Below, in pieces: positions 15,359 to 22,814 of a stretch of 36,126 nt of DNA. The notes below the pieces were generated by a model, which was not told the DNA's origin, did no database searches, and was given only the letters and a program-made list of their open reading frames with translations. Made by a program: the position numbers and the translations under genes. The stretch is from NCBI GenBank assembly GCA_964582985.1, contig CAZOUM010000029.1:1-36126 (forward strand). The letters are read 5' to 3'. The stretch comes from CAZQYB01 sp964582985 (lineage in GTDB: Bacteria; Planctomycetota; Phycisphaerae; Sedimentisphaerales; Anaerobacaceae). How positions within the stretch are numbered: the stretch's first letter is position 1; each line of letters starts with the position of its first letter.

Positions 15359-15907
15359 TTACGCCTCTGCCACCGTTATATGTATATGACAGGCTTTCTT
15401 GCGAATAGGATGTGCTCTGCCTCTGTCCTTTGGCATCCATCTTTTGGTGCCAATACGTACTCCTGCATCGTCAACACGGGCCTCGCTTACATAGAGATTA
15501 TCAACATCGGCCTGTTGCTCATCGGCGTCCGCCACAGCGGCTTTCAAAACTTTGTTGACCATTGCTGCAGCGCGTTTTCCTGTGAACTTCAGGACATCCA
15601 TCGCGTCCTGCACTCTTCGCCCGACTATCAGTTGTGTGACCAATCTGACCTTACGGGCTGACGTTGGGGCAAAGCGATAAGATGAGCGCCAAACAAGTAA
15701 ATCATTTACGTCAGCTGATAAGGCAGCTGCCAGACGACGTATATCCTCTCTGCGAGGTACAGGCCTAAAAAGGCCTTTCTGCCAGTTCTTAACAGCCGTC
15801 GCTGCTTCTTCACTGTTCAGTCCTCCCCTCGCAAGCTGACCGCCCAACTGCTCTGCGCCTATTTGTTGCTGTTGACAAAGCTCTCTTAACTTATCAGCAC
15901 TTAGCAT
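15359..15907 (-). CDS. rplV: 50S ribosomal protein L22 with an N-terminal XRE-type HTH domain
   Basis: The C-terminal ~108 residues are L22, the tunnel-lining protein: FAPTSARKVRLVTQLIVGRR, then KRAAAMVNKVLKAAVADAD and RWMPKDRGRAHPIRKKACHI. Residues 1-~72 are additional and have the pattern of a Cro/CI (XRE) helix-turn-helix: helix KLRELCQQQQ, helix AEQLGGQLA, a recognition-like helix AATAVKNWQKG, and REDIRRLAAALSADVNDLL, the usual closing helices. The ATG at 15907 gives 182 residues; a GTG seven codons earlier is possible. Order rpsS-rplV-rpsC is standard. The extension could bind rRNA, DNA or mRNA; its role is unknown, and I recall similar extended L22 proteins in planctomycetes. Confidence 0.95.
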   Translation of the reverse strand: MLSADKLRELCQQQQIGAEQLGGQLARGGLNSEEAATAVKNWQKGLFRPVPRREDIRRLAAALSADVNDLLVWRSSYRFAPTSARKVRLVTQLIVGRRVQDAMDVLKFTGKRAAAMVNKVLKAAVADADEQQADVDNLYVSEARVDDAGVRIGTKRWMPKDRGRAHPIRKKACHIHITVAEA

Positions 15908-15949
15908 TTTTCGTATCCCGCCTGGCACTTGTGACTCAACGCCCTATTG

Positions 15950-16219
15950 CTATTTTATTTTTTTACTTGAATGTCCCTTAAAGGTCCGTGTCTGTGAAAA
16001 TTCGCCAAGCTTATGACCGACCATATCATCAGTAATGAAAACCTTATTGAATATCTTGCCGTTATGAACCAAAAACGTGAAACCAACAAATTCCGGTGTT
16101 ATCGTGCATCTTCTCGCCCAGGTCTTTATCGGCTCGTGTGAACCGGCCTCAATTTGTCTGTTGACCTTTGCAAATAACTTTTCGTCAACGTACGGTCCTT
16201 TTTTAAGTGATCTTCCCAT
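15950..16219 (-). CDS. rpsS: 30S ribosomal protein S19
   Basis: Head protein of the small subunit, 89 residues. MGRSLKKGPYVDEKLFAKVN at the start and HKLGEFSQTRTFKGHSSKK at the end are diagnostic. The ATG at 16219 has GAGG 7 nt upstream; the preceding TTG codon is not needed. Neighbours are rplB and rplV. Confidence 0.98.
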   Translation of the reverse strand: MGRSLKKGPYVDEKLFAKVNRQIEAGSHEPIKTWARRCTITPEFVGFTFLVHNGKIFNKVFITDDMVGHKLGEFSQTRTFKGHSSKKIK

Positions 16220-16271
16220 CAAATTTCCTCAACGAGTTCATGGACTATGAGCTGCTGGCCATAAACCTCAA

Positions 16272-17123
16272 CTACAAAACTAATTGTCCCTGTCTTTTAT
16301 TTTTTCGTCTCCGAATTATTCTCTTGTTACTTGTCTTTCTTGGATTTCTTGTTTTTCCGCCTTTGGCAAGCACACCCGTCGGCGAGCAGGGGTCACGCCC
16401 GCCGTTTGCCCTGCCTTCACCGCCGCCCATTGGATGGGCAACCGGGTTCATTGCCTTTCCTCTGACGTGCGGCCTGCGACCCAAATGCCGTTTTCTACCT
16501 GCTTTGCCAAGCTTAATATTCTGGTGGTCGAGATTACTTAGCCGCCCAATCGTAGCGCGGCACTCCTTGCGCACCATCCGCATTTCCCCGCTTGGCAGAA
16601 TGATGGTGACCCAATTCCCTTCTTTAGCCACAATTCTTGCAGCACCGCCGGCACCTCTGACCAGCTTTCCACCCTGACCGGCTGTCATTTCGATATTATG
16701 AATCTCGAGACCGGCAGGAATCGAGACCAGCGGCATCGCATTGCCGATCTTTGGTTCACAAGATGTGCCGCTTTCCACATGGTCGCCCACTTTTATACCA
16801 AGCGGCGCCAATATGTATCTTTTTTCGCCGTCCGAGTAGTGCAGCAAAGATATAAAACAATTCCTATTGGGGTCATACTCAATCGTAGCCACTTTCGCAG
16901 GCACACCATCCTTATCACGCTTAAAATCGATAACACGGTAAATTTTTCTTGCGCCGCCGCCTCTAAACCGAGCGGTAGTGACGCCGCGATGATTTCTGCC
17001 GCCGTTCTTCCTAATCCGCTTACAAAGCGACTTCTCCGGCGTGCCTGTTGTTAACTCAGCATAATCATTCACCGAGCCACTTCGACGTCCCGGACTTGTT
17101 GGTTTATAAACTCGAATGCCCAT
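16272..17123 (-). CDS. rplB: 50S ribosomal protein L2
   Basis: Peptidyl-transferase-associated protein, 283 residues. Recognised from MGIRVYKPTSPGRRS, NGGRNHRGVTTARFRGGG and the C-terminal NPVAHPMGGGEGRANGG loop, which includes the histidine implicated in peptidyl-transferase activity. The C-terminal residues are strongly basic (NKRIIRRRKNKRQG). AGGA lies about 10 nt before the ATG. Confidence 0.98.
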   Translation of the reverse strand: MGIRVYKPTSPGRRSGSVNDYAELTTGTPEKSLCKRIRKNGGRNHRGVTTARFRGGGARKIYRVIDFKRDKDGVPAKVATIEYDPNRNCFISLLHYSDGEKRYILAPLGIKVGDHVESGTSCEPKIGNAMPLVSIPAGLEIHNIEMTAGQGGKLVRGAGGAARIVAKEGNWVTIILPSGEMRMVRKECRATIGRLSNLDHQNIKLGKAGRKRHLGRRPHVRGKAMNPVAHPMGGGEGRANGGRDPCSPTGVLAKGGKTRNPRKTSNKRIIRRRKNKRQGQLVL

Positions 17124-17165
17124 AATACTCAGTCCTTATTTCGCTTCGCGTGTCCCACTCTGCTT

Positions 17166-17447
17166 TTAGAACAAATCTATGTGAAAATCAGGCTCGAGGT
17201 ACACAACAGCTTTTTTCCAGCTTGGCGTCTTACCGAAAGTTCTGCCTCTTCGACGATACTTGCCTTTGCGGTTGGCTGTTCTTACCTTGAGCACCTTAAC
17301 GCCATATATTTTCTCCACAGCCTTTTTTATCTGTGTCTTATTAGCCTTCTTGTTTACCTCAAAGGAGTACGCACCTTTTGCATTCGCAAAATGCATCCCC
17401 TGCTCTGTAATCAAAGGCCGAACCACTATGTTATAATCGTCGAGCAT
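17166..17447 (-). CDS. rplW: 50S ribosomal protein L23
   Basis: Tunnel-exit docking protein for trigger factor and SRP, 93 residues. Typical are IVVRPLITEQGMHFANAKG, then ANKTQIKKAVEKIYGVKVL and the basic extended loop KGKYRRRGRTFGKTPSWKKA. It starts 6 nt after rplD. Confidence 0.97.
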   Translation of the reverse strand: MLDDYNIVVRPLITEQGMHFANAKGAYSFEVNKKANKTQIKKAVEKIYGVKVLKVRTANRKGKYRRRGRTFGKTPSWKKAVVYLEPDFHIDLF

Positions 17448-17453
17448 ACCTTA

Positions 17454-18089
17454 TTAGCTTCCGCTGTCTTCTTCTCTATTCAAGAAAGTCAAAAACGCCT
17501 CCTTAGTAAACAGCATCTTACGATAATTGCAGATATCGCCAGCGTTCAATTCAGCTACGGGCATAACAGCTATCTTAGGAATATTTCTGGCTGACTTGTA
17601 AAGGTTCTCATCATAATCGCTAATCGTCACGAGGCAGCTTCGGTTAATCTTCAAATTGTCTAAGGTGCCTCCAAAATCCGCGGTACGCGGTTTTTCGAAA
17701 TTCAATTCATCAACTACCACAACGTCACCGCTCAGAAGCTTTGACAAAACGGCAGAATCGCGCGCCAATCTTCTCTGTTTCTTGGGCATACGTTTGCCGA
17801 AGTCTCTGGTAACTTTGGCAAAGGTGACGCCGCCGCCGACTCGCTTGCCAGTCCTGATGTTACCTATGCGGGCCCTTCCTGTTCCTTTTTGGCTAAAGAG
17901 TTTTGCCGTTGAGCCAGTCACCATACCTCTACTCTTGGTTGCAGCCGTTCCCACACGCTTATTGGCCTGGTACATAACAATAGCCTGCTTAAGCAAGGGA
18001 TATCTGACCGAGCCGCCAAGAGTCGACTCGTCAACTTTTAAGCTGTCGACTTCCTGTCCCTCTTTGTTGTAAATGGCCAAATCTATCAT
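17454..18089 (-). CDS. rplD: 50S ribosomal protein L4
   Basis: Tunnel-constriction protein, 211 residues, and in several bacteria the autoregulator of the S10 operon. The long basic loop is visible (GTAATKSRGMVTGSTAKLF, then QKGTGRARIGNIRTGKRVGG). I chose the ATG at 18089 (MIDLAIYNKEGQEVDSL), the conserved start; a TTG six codons upstream is possible. If L4 regulates this cluster, the long leader before rpsJ is the obvious target, but that is an inference. Confidence 0.96.
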   Translation of the reverse strand: MIDLAIYNKEGQEVDSLKVDESTLGGSVRYPLLKQAIVMYQANKRVGTAATKSRGMVTGSTAKLFSQKGTGRARIGNIRTGKRVGGGVTFAKVTRDFGKRMPKKQRRLARDSAVLSKLLSGDVVVVDELNFEKPRTADFGGTLDNLKINRSCLVTISDYDENLYKSARNIPKIAVMPVAELNAGDICNYRKMLFTKEAFLTFLNREEDSGS

Positions 18090-18155
18090 CTCAATATCAA
18101 ATACCAAAATTCGCTCTTTGATCTACTGTTTATAAGCGAATCCACCGATACTTAC

Positions 18156-18812
18156 TTATGATTTTGCGTCCTTCTTTGCGGTACGGACTATCACATATCC
18201 GCCCGCAGGACCAGGCACGGGGCCTTTAACAACCAGCAGGTTTCTCTCTTCGTCTATGGATACCAAACTATGGTTTTTTGTTGTGACCCGGCGGTTACCC
18301 ATATGCCCCGCCATCTTCTTGCCTTTCTTAAGACTCCCACCACCGCCGGCATCGCTTGCAAAACTCGATATTGACCCTGGGGCTCTATGCTTTCGTTCGG
18401 TGCCGTGCGAAGCTGGAAAGCCGTGAAAGCCGTGCCGCTTCATCACGCCGGCAAAACCTTTGCCCTTGCTTATGCCAACGACATCGATATACTTGTTCTC
18501 TGCAAAGACCGAGACTGTGAGCGAATCTCCCGCCTTGTAGTCCGGTTCGGCGTTGTCGGGCAGCTGCATCTCCCTGACAAAGCTCTTTGGCGCAGTTTTT
18601 GATTTCTGAGCGTGCCCGATTTGGGGTTTTTTTCTGCGAGAGGGCTTTACGTCATCAAATCCCAACTGCACGGCATTATAACCGTCCGTTTCCATCGTTT
18701 TGACCTGCATAACCGCGCAGGGACCGGCCTCTATGACCGTCACGGGAAGCAACCTGCCCGAGTCATCATAGACCTGGGTCATTCCAACTTTTTTTCCCAA
18801 TAACATTACCAT
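18156..18812 (-). CDS. rplC: 50S ribosomal protein L3
   Basis: Early assembly protein of the large subunit, 218 residues. MLLGKKVGMTQVYDDSGRLL and the central loop segment KGKGFAGVMKRHGFHGFPAS are diagnostic, followed by GSISSFASDAGG (the region near the peptidyl-transferase centre). The start may be the ATG at 18812 or one 6 nt later. Confidence 0.98.
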   Translation of the reverse strand: MVMLLGKKVGMTQVYDDSGRLLPVTVIEAGPCAVMQVKTMETDGYNAVQLGFDDVKPSRRKKPQIGHAQKSKTAPKSFVREMQLPDNAEPDYKAGDSLTVSVFAENKYIDVVGISKGKGFAGVMKRHGFHGFPASHGTERKHRAPGSISSFASDAGGGGSLKKGKKMAGHMGNRRVTTKNHSLVSIDEERNLLVVKGPVPGPAGGYVIVRTAKKDAKS

Positions 18813-18874
18813 AATTTAGTGTTTACGACCTCACACTTCGTATCGTGTGTCCGATTCAAGATACGGGTTATGAC

Positions 18875-19189
18875 TCAAGCTTTTATTTTCACAAAGATAC
18901 CTGCCGGTACCACCAAACGATTCAGAACTTCGACAGTTCTCGCATTAGCGTCGTGTATATCGATCAGACGTTTATGAGTTCTCAGCTCAAACTGCTCACG
19001 CGACTTTTTGTCAATGTGGGGACTTCGCAGAACCGTGTACCTTTCAATACGCGTTGGCAGCGGTATAGGGCCACTGACACGAGTATTAGTCCTTCGAGCG
19101 TGCTCAACTATCTCCTTTGCAGATGCATCAAGAGCTCTGTGGTCGTAGGCCTCCATCCTAATCCTTATTCTTTCAGTTTCGGTAACCAT
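18875..19189 (-). CDS. rpsJ: 30S ribosomal protein S10
   Basis: Head protein of the small subunit, also the NusE partner of NusB in antitermination; 104 residues. Seen are ERIRIRMEAYDHRALDASAK, SGPIPLPTRIERYTVLRSPH and the end VVPAGIFVKIKA. The start is uncertain: the ATG at 19189 gives the normal family length with a GGGA just upstream; an ATG at 19213 and a TTG at 19228 would add 8 or 13 residues. It is the first gene after a long untranslated leader with its own promoter. Confidence 0.95.
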   Translation of the reverse strand: MVTETERIRIRMEAYDHRALDASAKEIVEHARRTNTRVSGPIPLPTRIERYTVLRSPHIDKKSREQFELRTHKRLIDIHDANARTVEVLNRLVVPAGIFVKIKA

Positions 19190-19637
19190 AGTTTTCCCAT
19201 TTGCCGGAGGCATCGCCGCCGGCTGCAACCTACCATCCGAAAACTTATAAAAACTCGCAATTTAACAACTTATGGCCCGAACGCAAGATAAAAACCTCTC
19301 CGGCAGCATAAAATTTACATCTGCTGAAAAATATCTTGCTTGGGTTCTTGGCAGGAAAGGCCTTTTTATTGGCTTTCTTCAGCAGCCATCAACTGTCAAG
19401 CATCTAATAGCTGGCCAATAAATGCGCCTTCCTTAAATAGTACAGGGCTCCGGCCCCACTTGTGATATGCCGACCTATCACAAATTGCCGGGTTTCCTAA
19501 ACTAATCTACCGGCTTTGGTCCTCCAAAGCCTAACAAAATTTCCTAACAACCATCCCTGAACATCAAACTGTAGATGTGTAATAGCCCAACTGAGAAACG
19601 CAAAGTCATCCTTGACAATGCTCGCTTCGGCTAAGAA
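19190..19637 (-). promoter_or_regulatory. Long structured leader of the S10 gene set
   Basis: About 450 nt between the predicted transcription start and rpsJ carry no supported ORF and no tuf gene. Inverted repeats in it are GGCTTTGG/CCAAAGCC (19512-19531, 4-nt loop), TTGTGATA/TATCACAA (19460-19483, 8-nt loop) and CTGCTGAA/TTCAGCAG enclosing about 50 nt near 19320-19387. S10-operon leaders are autoregulated by L4 in some bacteria; whether this leader binds L4 or another r-protein cannot be told from the sequence. Confidence 0.45.
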
Positions 19638-19643
19638 ACCGTA

Positions 19644-19672
19644 AGTATAGCACGCAAATAAGGTACCGTCAA
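19644..19672 (-). promoter_or_regulatory. Strong sigma-70-type promoter for the S10 gene set
   Basis: On the minus strand TTGACG (19667-19672), a 17-bp spacer and TATACT (19644-19649) make a near-consensus promoter. It lies about 50 bp after the fusA stop. It marks a new transcription unit starting with the S10 leader near 19637. Confidence 0.7.
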
Positions 19673-19722
19673 TAGAATGTCGGCAAAAATCTTACGCCGA
19701 ATGCAAAAAAATGAGGTGCTTT

Positions 19723-21798
19723 CTACAGTATGATCTGTTCTGCTGCCTCTTTAGGAACCTCTTCGTAGGTTAACGGCTCCATAGTGAAGGTTCCCCGCCC
19801 GGCTGTTGCGCTCCTTATTTCACTGGAATAGCCGAACATCTCCGCCAAAGGCACATTAGCATCGATTACGCGCATATCTCCATGGACCCTGCAATCTGTG
19901 ATCGAACCCCTTTTTCCAAGCAAACCACCCTGGACAGCTCCGAAACTGGCCTCCGGTACCACTGCCTGAAGCCGCATAATTGGCTCGAGCAGGACCGGTT
20001 TGGCGTTTTTGACGGCCTTTTCTACTGCTATGGTGGCAGCCTGCTCAAACGCCAAATCTGAAGAATCGACCGAATGGAATGAGCCGCCAATTAACGTAAC
20101 TTTAGCTCCCACAACAGGATAGCCCGCCAATACACCGCTGCTCAAAGCGTCCCTGACCGCTCTTTCCACGGCCGGAATGTACTCCTTCGGTACCATCTGA
20201 CTACCGACTTTGCTCTCAAACCCAATATCTCGGCTCCAGTGGCCATCTGCAGTCCGAAGCGGCTCTACCGTCAAAACTACGTGCCCATATTGGCCGTGCC
20301 CGCCCGTTTGACGCACGAATTTGCCCTCTGCCTGGGCCAATTTGGTGATAGCTTCTTTATAAGCCACCTTTGGCTTGCTTATCCTCACATCAACGCCTTT
20401 TTCCCTTACCAGCTTGTGCTGGAGGACCTCCAAGTGCAGCTCGCCCATTCCGCGGATGATGGTCTGGCCGGTTTCGCTGTCCACTTCAGATTCAAAGGTC
20501 GGGTCTTCACGCCTCAATGCACCCAGTGCCTCCCCCAATTTTGCCCGTTCTGCGGCGGTTCTTGGTTCAATCGACATACTCACGACAGTCTCCGGGAAGC
20601 TGATACTCGGCAGACAGACGGGATTCTTGGTGGCGCAGATCGTATCGCCCGTAAGTGTTTGCTTTAGCCCTACAACTGCCACGATATCGCCCGCGGAGGC
20701 CGATTCCAGGATTTTTCGCTCGCTGGCATGCATCTCAAATATTCTGGTAATATTCTCCCGTCTGTCGCGATTGACGTTTAAGACTCTGGTGCCCGACTTC
20801 AATGTTCCCTGGTAAATTCTTACAAAATTCAAATCTCCGTGTGCGTCGCTGGTAATCTTAAATGCAAGTCCAACCAAAGGCGCGTTTCGGTCGCACTTAA
20901 TTGATATCTTCTTTTTTTCATCGGTCGGCTTATGACCGACTATCTCAGGCTTGTCTAATGGAGAAGGCAGATACGCCAGCACGCCGTCGAGCAGCCTCTG
21001 CACGCCGATGTATTTGAGGGCTGAGCCGACGAATACCGGCTGAAGCTTGTTGCTCAGGGTTCCGCATCTTATGGCTTTATTGAGCATCGAAGTGCCAATC
21101 GGGTTATCGTGAACGTAAGCATCCATCAGCTGCTCGTCAAACTCGGCCGCGAGTTCAAGCATCTGATGTCTTTGGTGCTCTGCGGTTTGGCGCAGTTTGG
21201 AGGGAATCTCGGTCTCCTCGAAGGCAGCGCCGAGCTTTTCGGCCTTGTAGAAAACAGCCTGCATCGTTATAAGGTCTATTATTCCTGTAAAAGAATTCTC
21301 TGCTCCGATGGGAATCTGCAGCAGGATTGGCTTGGCCTGAAGTTTGTCGTGAATAGACTCGGTCGTCATCTCGAAATCTGCGCCGGTCTTGTCCATCTTG
21401 TTCACAAAGCAGAGACAGGGCAAATTGTATTTTTGCCCCTGTCTCCAGACGGTCTCACTCTGGGCCTGCACGCCTTCGCTGGCATCGAATACGGCCACTG
21501 CGCCATCGAGTACTCGCAACGACCTTTCGACCTCAGCGGTAAAATCGATGTGTCCCGGCGTATCGATAAGGTTAATATCGAAGTCCTTCCACGGACATCG
21601 GGTTGCTGCCGAGGTAATGGTTATACCCCGTTTCTGCTCTTCCTCCAGAAAGTCCATAACTGCGGTGCCGTCGTGGACTTCGCCCATTTTATATGTTTTG
21701 CCCGTATAGTAGAGTATGCGCTCGGTCACCGTGGTCTTACCGGCGTCGATATGGGCCATAATTCCAATATTTCGTAATTTTTCCAAATTACTTGGCAT
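19723..21798 (-). CDS. fusA: Translation elongation factor G
   Basis: Ribosomal translocase GTPase, 691 residues. G1 is AHIDAGKTT (15-23), the switch segment is EEEQKRGITITSAAT, G3 is DTPGH and G4 is NKMD. Domain IV has the GGSFHSVDSSDLAFEQAA segment and the C-terminal EF-G fold ends with GRGTFTMEPLTYEEVP. The length is normal for a canonical EF-G. The gene follows rpsG, from which it is separated by a terminator-like hairpin. The usual following tuf gene is absent. Confidence 0.98.
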   Translation of the reverse strand: MPSNLEKLRNIGIMAHIDAGKTTVTERILYYTGKTYKMGEVHDGTAVMDFLEEEQKRGITITSAATRCPWKDFDINLIDTPGHIDFTAEVERSLRVLDGAVAVFDASEGVQAQSETVWRQGQKYNLPCLCFVNKMDKTGADFEMTTESIHDKLQAKPILLQIPIGAENSFTGIIDLITMQAVFYKAEKLGAAFEETEIPSKLRQTAEHQRHQMLELAAEFDEQLMDAYVHDNPIGTSMLNKAIRCGTLSNKLQPVFVGSALKYIGVQRLLDGVLAYLPSPLDKPEIVGHKPTDEKKKISIKCDRNAPLVGLAFKITSDAHGDLNFVRIYQGTLKSGTRVLNVNRDRRENITRIFEMHASERKILESASAGDIVAVVGLKQTLTGDTICATKNPVCLPSISFPETVVSMSIEPRTAAERAKLGEALGALRREDPTFESEVDSETGQTIIRGMGELHLEVLQHKLVREKGVDVRISKPKVAYKEAITKLAQAEGKFVRQTGGHGQYGHVVLTVEPLRTADGHWSRDIGFESKVGSQMVPKEYIPAVERAVRDALSSGVLAGYPVVGAKVTLIGGSFHSVDSSDLAFEQAATIAVEKAVKNAKPVLLEPIMRLQAVVPEASFGAVQGGLLGKRGSITDCRVHGDMRVIDANVPLAEMFGYSSEIRSATAGRGTFTMEPLTYEEVPKEAAEQIIL

Positions 21799-21837
21799 TC
21801 TTTTACTTATAGAAATAGGGCTTTAAGTATAGAAAAA

Positions 21838-21864
21838 TAGGGTATAGCTGAGAACTATACCCTA
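21838..21864 (-). terminator. Terminator-like hairpin between rpsG and fusA
   Basis: TAGGGTATAG (21838-21847) and CTATACCCTA (21855-21864) form a perfect 10-bp stem with a 7-nt loop. On the minus strand it is directly followed by TTTTTCT. It lies 15 nt after the rpsG stop. It may attenuate read-through so that fusA is expressed at a different level; a TATACT at 21826-21831 just after it could serve as a weak fusA -10 box. Confidence 0.6.
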
Positions 21865-21879
21865 CACGCTATCTGCTGT

Positions 21880-22356
21880 TTATTTCCAGGCAAAATGAGC
21901 AAATGCCTTGTTTGCTTCGGCCATTCTGTGGACATTCTCTCGCGTGGTCATCGCACCGCCGTGTCTGTTATAAGCATCTATTAATTCAGCAGCCAGACGC
22001 TCGCACATGGGTTTGCCTTTCTTGGCTCTGGCTGACTGGATTATCCAGCGAAAAGCCAATGACTGCTGGCGTTTGGTATTTACCTGCATGGGAACCTGAT
22101 AACTGGCGCCGCCGATGCGCTTGCTGCGGACTTCAAGTAGCGGTTTTACGTTGTTAATCGCAGTCTCAAATACATCAAGCGGCTCAACGTCCTTGACCTT
22201 TTTGGATATGATATCCATAGCATCATAAAAGACGCGCTGTGCGACGCTTTTCTTGCCCTCCCACATCAAGCAGTTACTAAACTTCGCAACCAGCCTGCTA
22301 TTGTACTTGCTGTCGGGCTTTAACTGCTGTTTCGACGCTGTAGGCCTTTTCGCCAT
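21880..22356 (-). CDS. rpsG: 30S ribosomal protein S7
   Basis: Head-assembly protein of the small subunit, 158 residues. Typical are KFSNCLMWEGKKSVAQRVFY and KRIGGASYQVPMQVNTKRQQ, followed by the C-terminal RENVHRMAEANKAFAHFAW. GGAG is close to the ATG. S7 represses the str operon in E. coli; no comparable site was recognised in the 41-nt rpsL-rpsG gap. Confidence 0.98.
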   Translation of the reverse strand: MAKRPTASKQQLKPDSKYNSRLVAKFSNCLMWEGKKSVAQRVFYDAMDIISKKVKDVEPLDVFETAINNVKPLLEVRSKRIGGASYQVPMQVNTKRQQSLAFRWIIQSARAKKGKPMCERLAAELIDAYNRHGGAMTTRENVHRMAEANKAFAHFAWK

Positions 22357-22397
22357 AATCTCCTCGTATATGCGTATTTACTCATTCGCTCATTAAC

Positions 22398-22769
22398 TTA
22401 CTTAGGTTTCTTCTGGCCGTATTTACTTCTGCCTTGTTTTCGATTTGCGACGCCGGCACAGTCAAGGACGCCCCGGACAATATGATACCTGACGCCGGGC
22501 AGGTCTCTGACCCGCCCGCCGCGGATTGTAACCGTGCTGTGCTCCTGCAGATTGTGGTCAATGCCCGGTATGTAAGCGGTAACTTCTTTACCGTTGGTCA
22601 GCCGAACACGGGTGATCTTTCGCAGTGCCGAGTTCGGTTTCTTAGGCGTTTGGGTCCTTACAATTAGGCAGACTCCCCTTTTTTGGGGCGAGCCGCTGAT
22701 ATCAGAAACCCGTTTTGCCCCCTTTGTCTTTTTCCTTGGCCGTCTAACCAACTGGTTTATAGTAGGCAT
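22398..22769 (-). CDS. rpsL: 30S ribosomal protein S12
   Basis: Decoding-centre protein, 123 residues. MPTINQLVRRPRKKTKGAKR, TPKKPNSALRKITRVRL and HNLQEHSTVTIRGGRVRDL are diagnostic. Numbering matches E. coli: Lys43 is conserved, but residue 88, normally Lys, is Arg (codon AGA at 22506-22508). K88R is a known streptomycin-resistance substitution in E. coli and Mycobacterium. The segment GVCLIVRTQ also differs from the common GVCTRVYTT. It follows rpoC with 45 nt between. Confidence 0.98.
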   Translation of the reverse strand: MPTINQLVRRPRKKTKGAKRVSDISGSPQKRGVCLIVRTQTPKKPNSALRKITRVRLTNGKEVTAYIPGIDHNLQEHSTVTIRGGRVRDLPGVRYHIVRGVLDCAGVANRKQGRSKYGQKKPK

Positions 22770-22814
22770 AATTCACTTCCAACTCTTATTGTCGATTGTC
22801 AATTCACTAATTGG

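Noticed and set aside
19229..19722. A tuf gene or small ORF between fusA and rpsJ
   Set aside because: No EF-Tu sequence and no supported frame in either strand; the interval is better explained as promoter plus leader.
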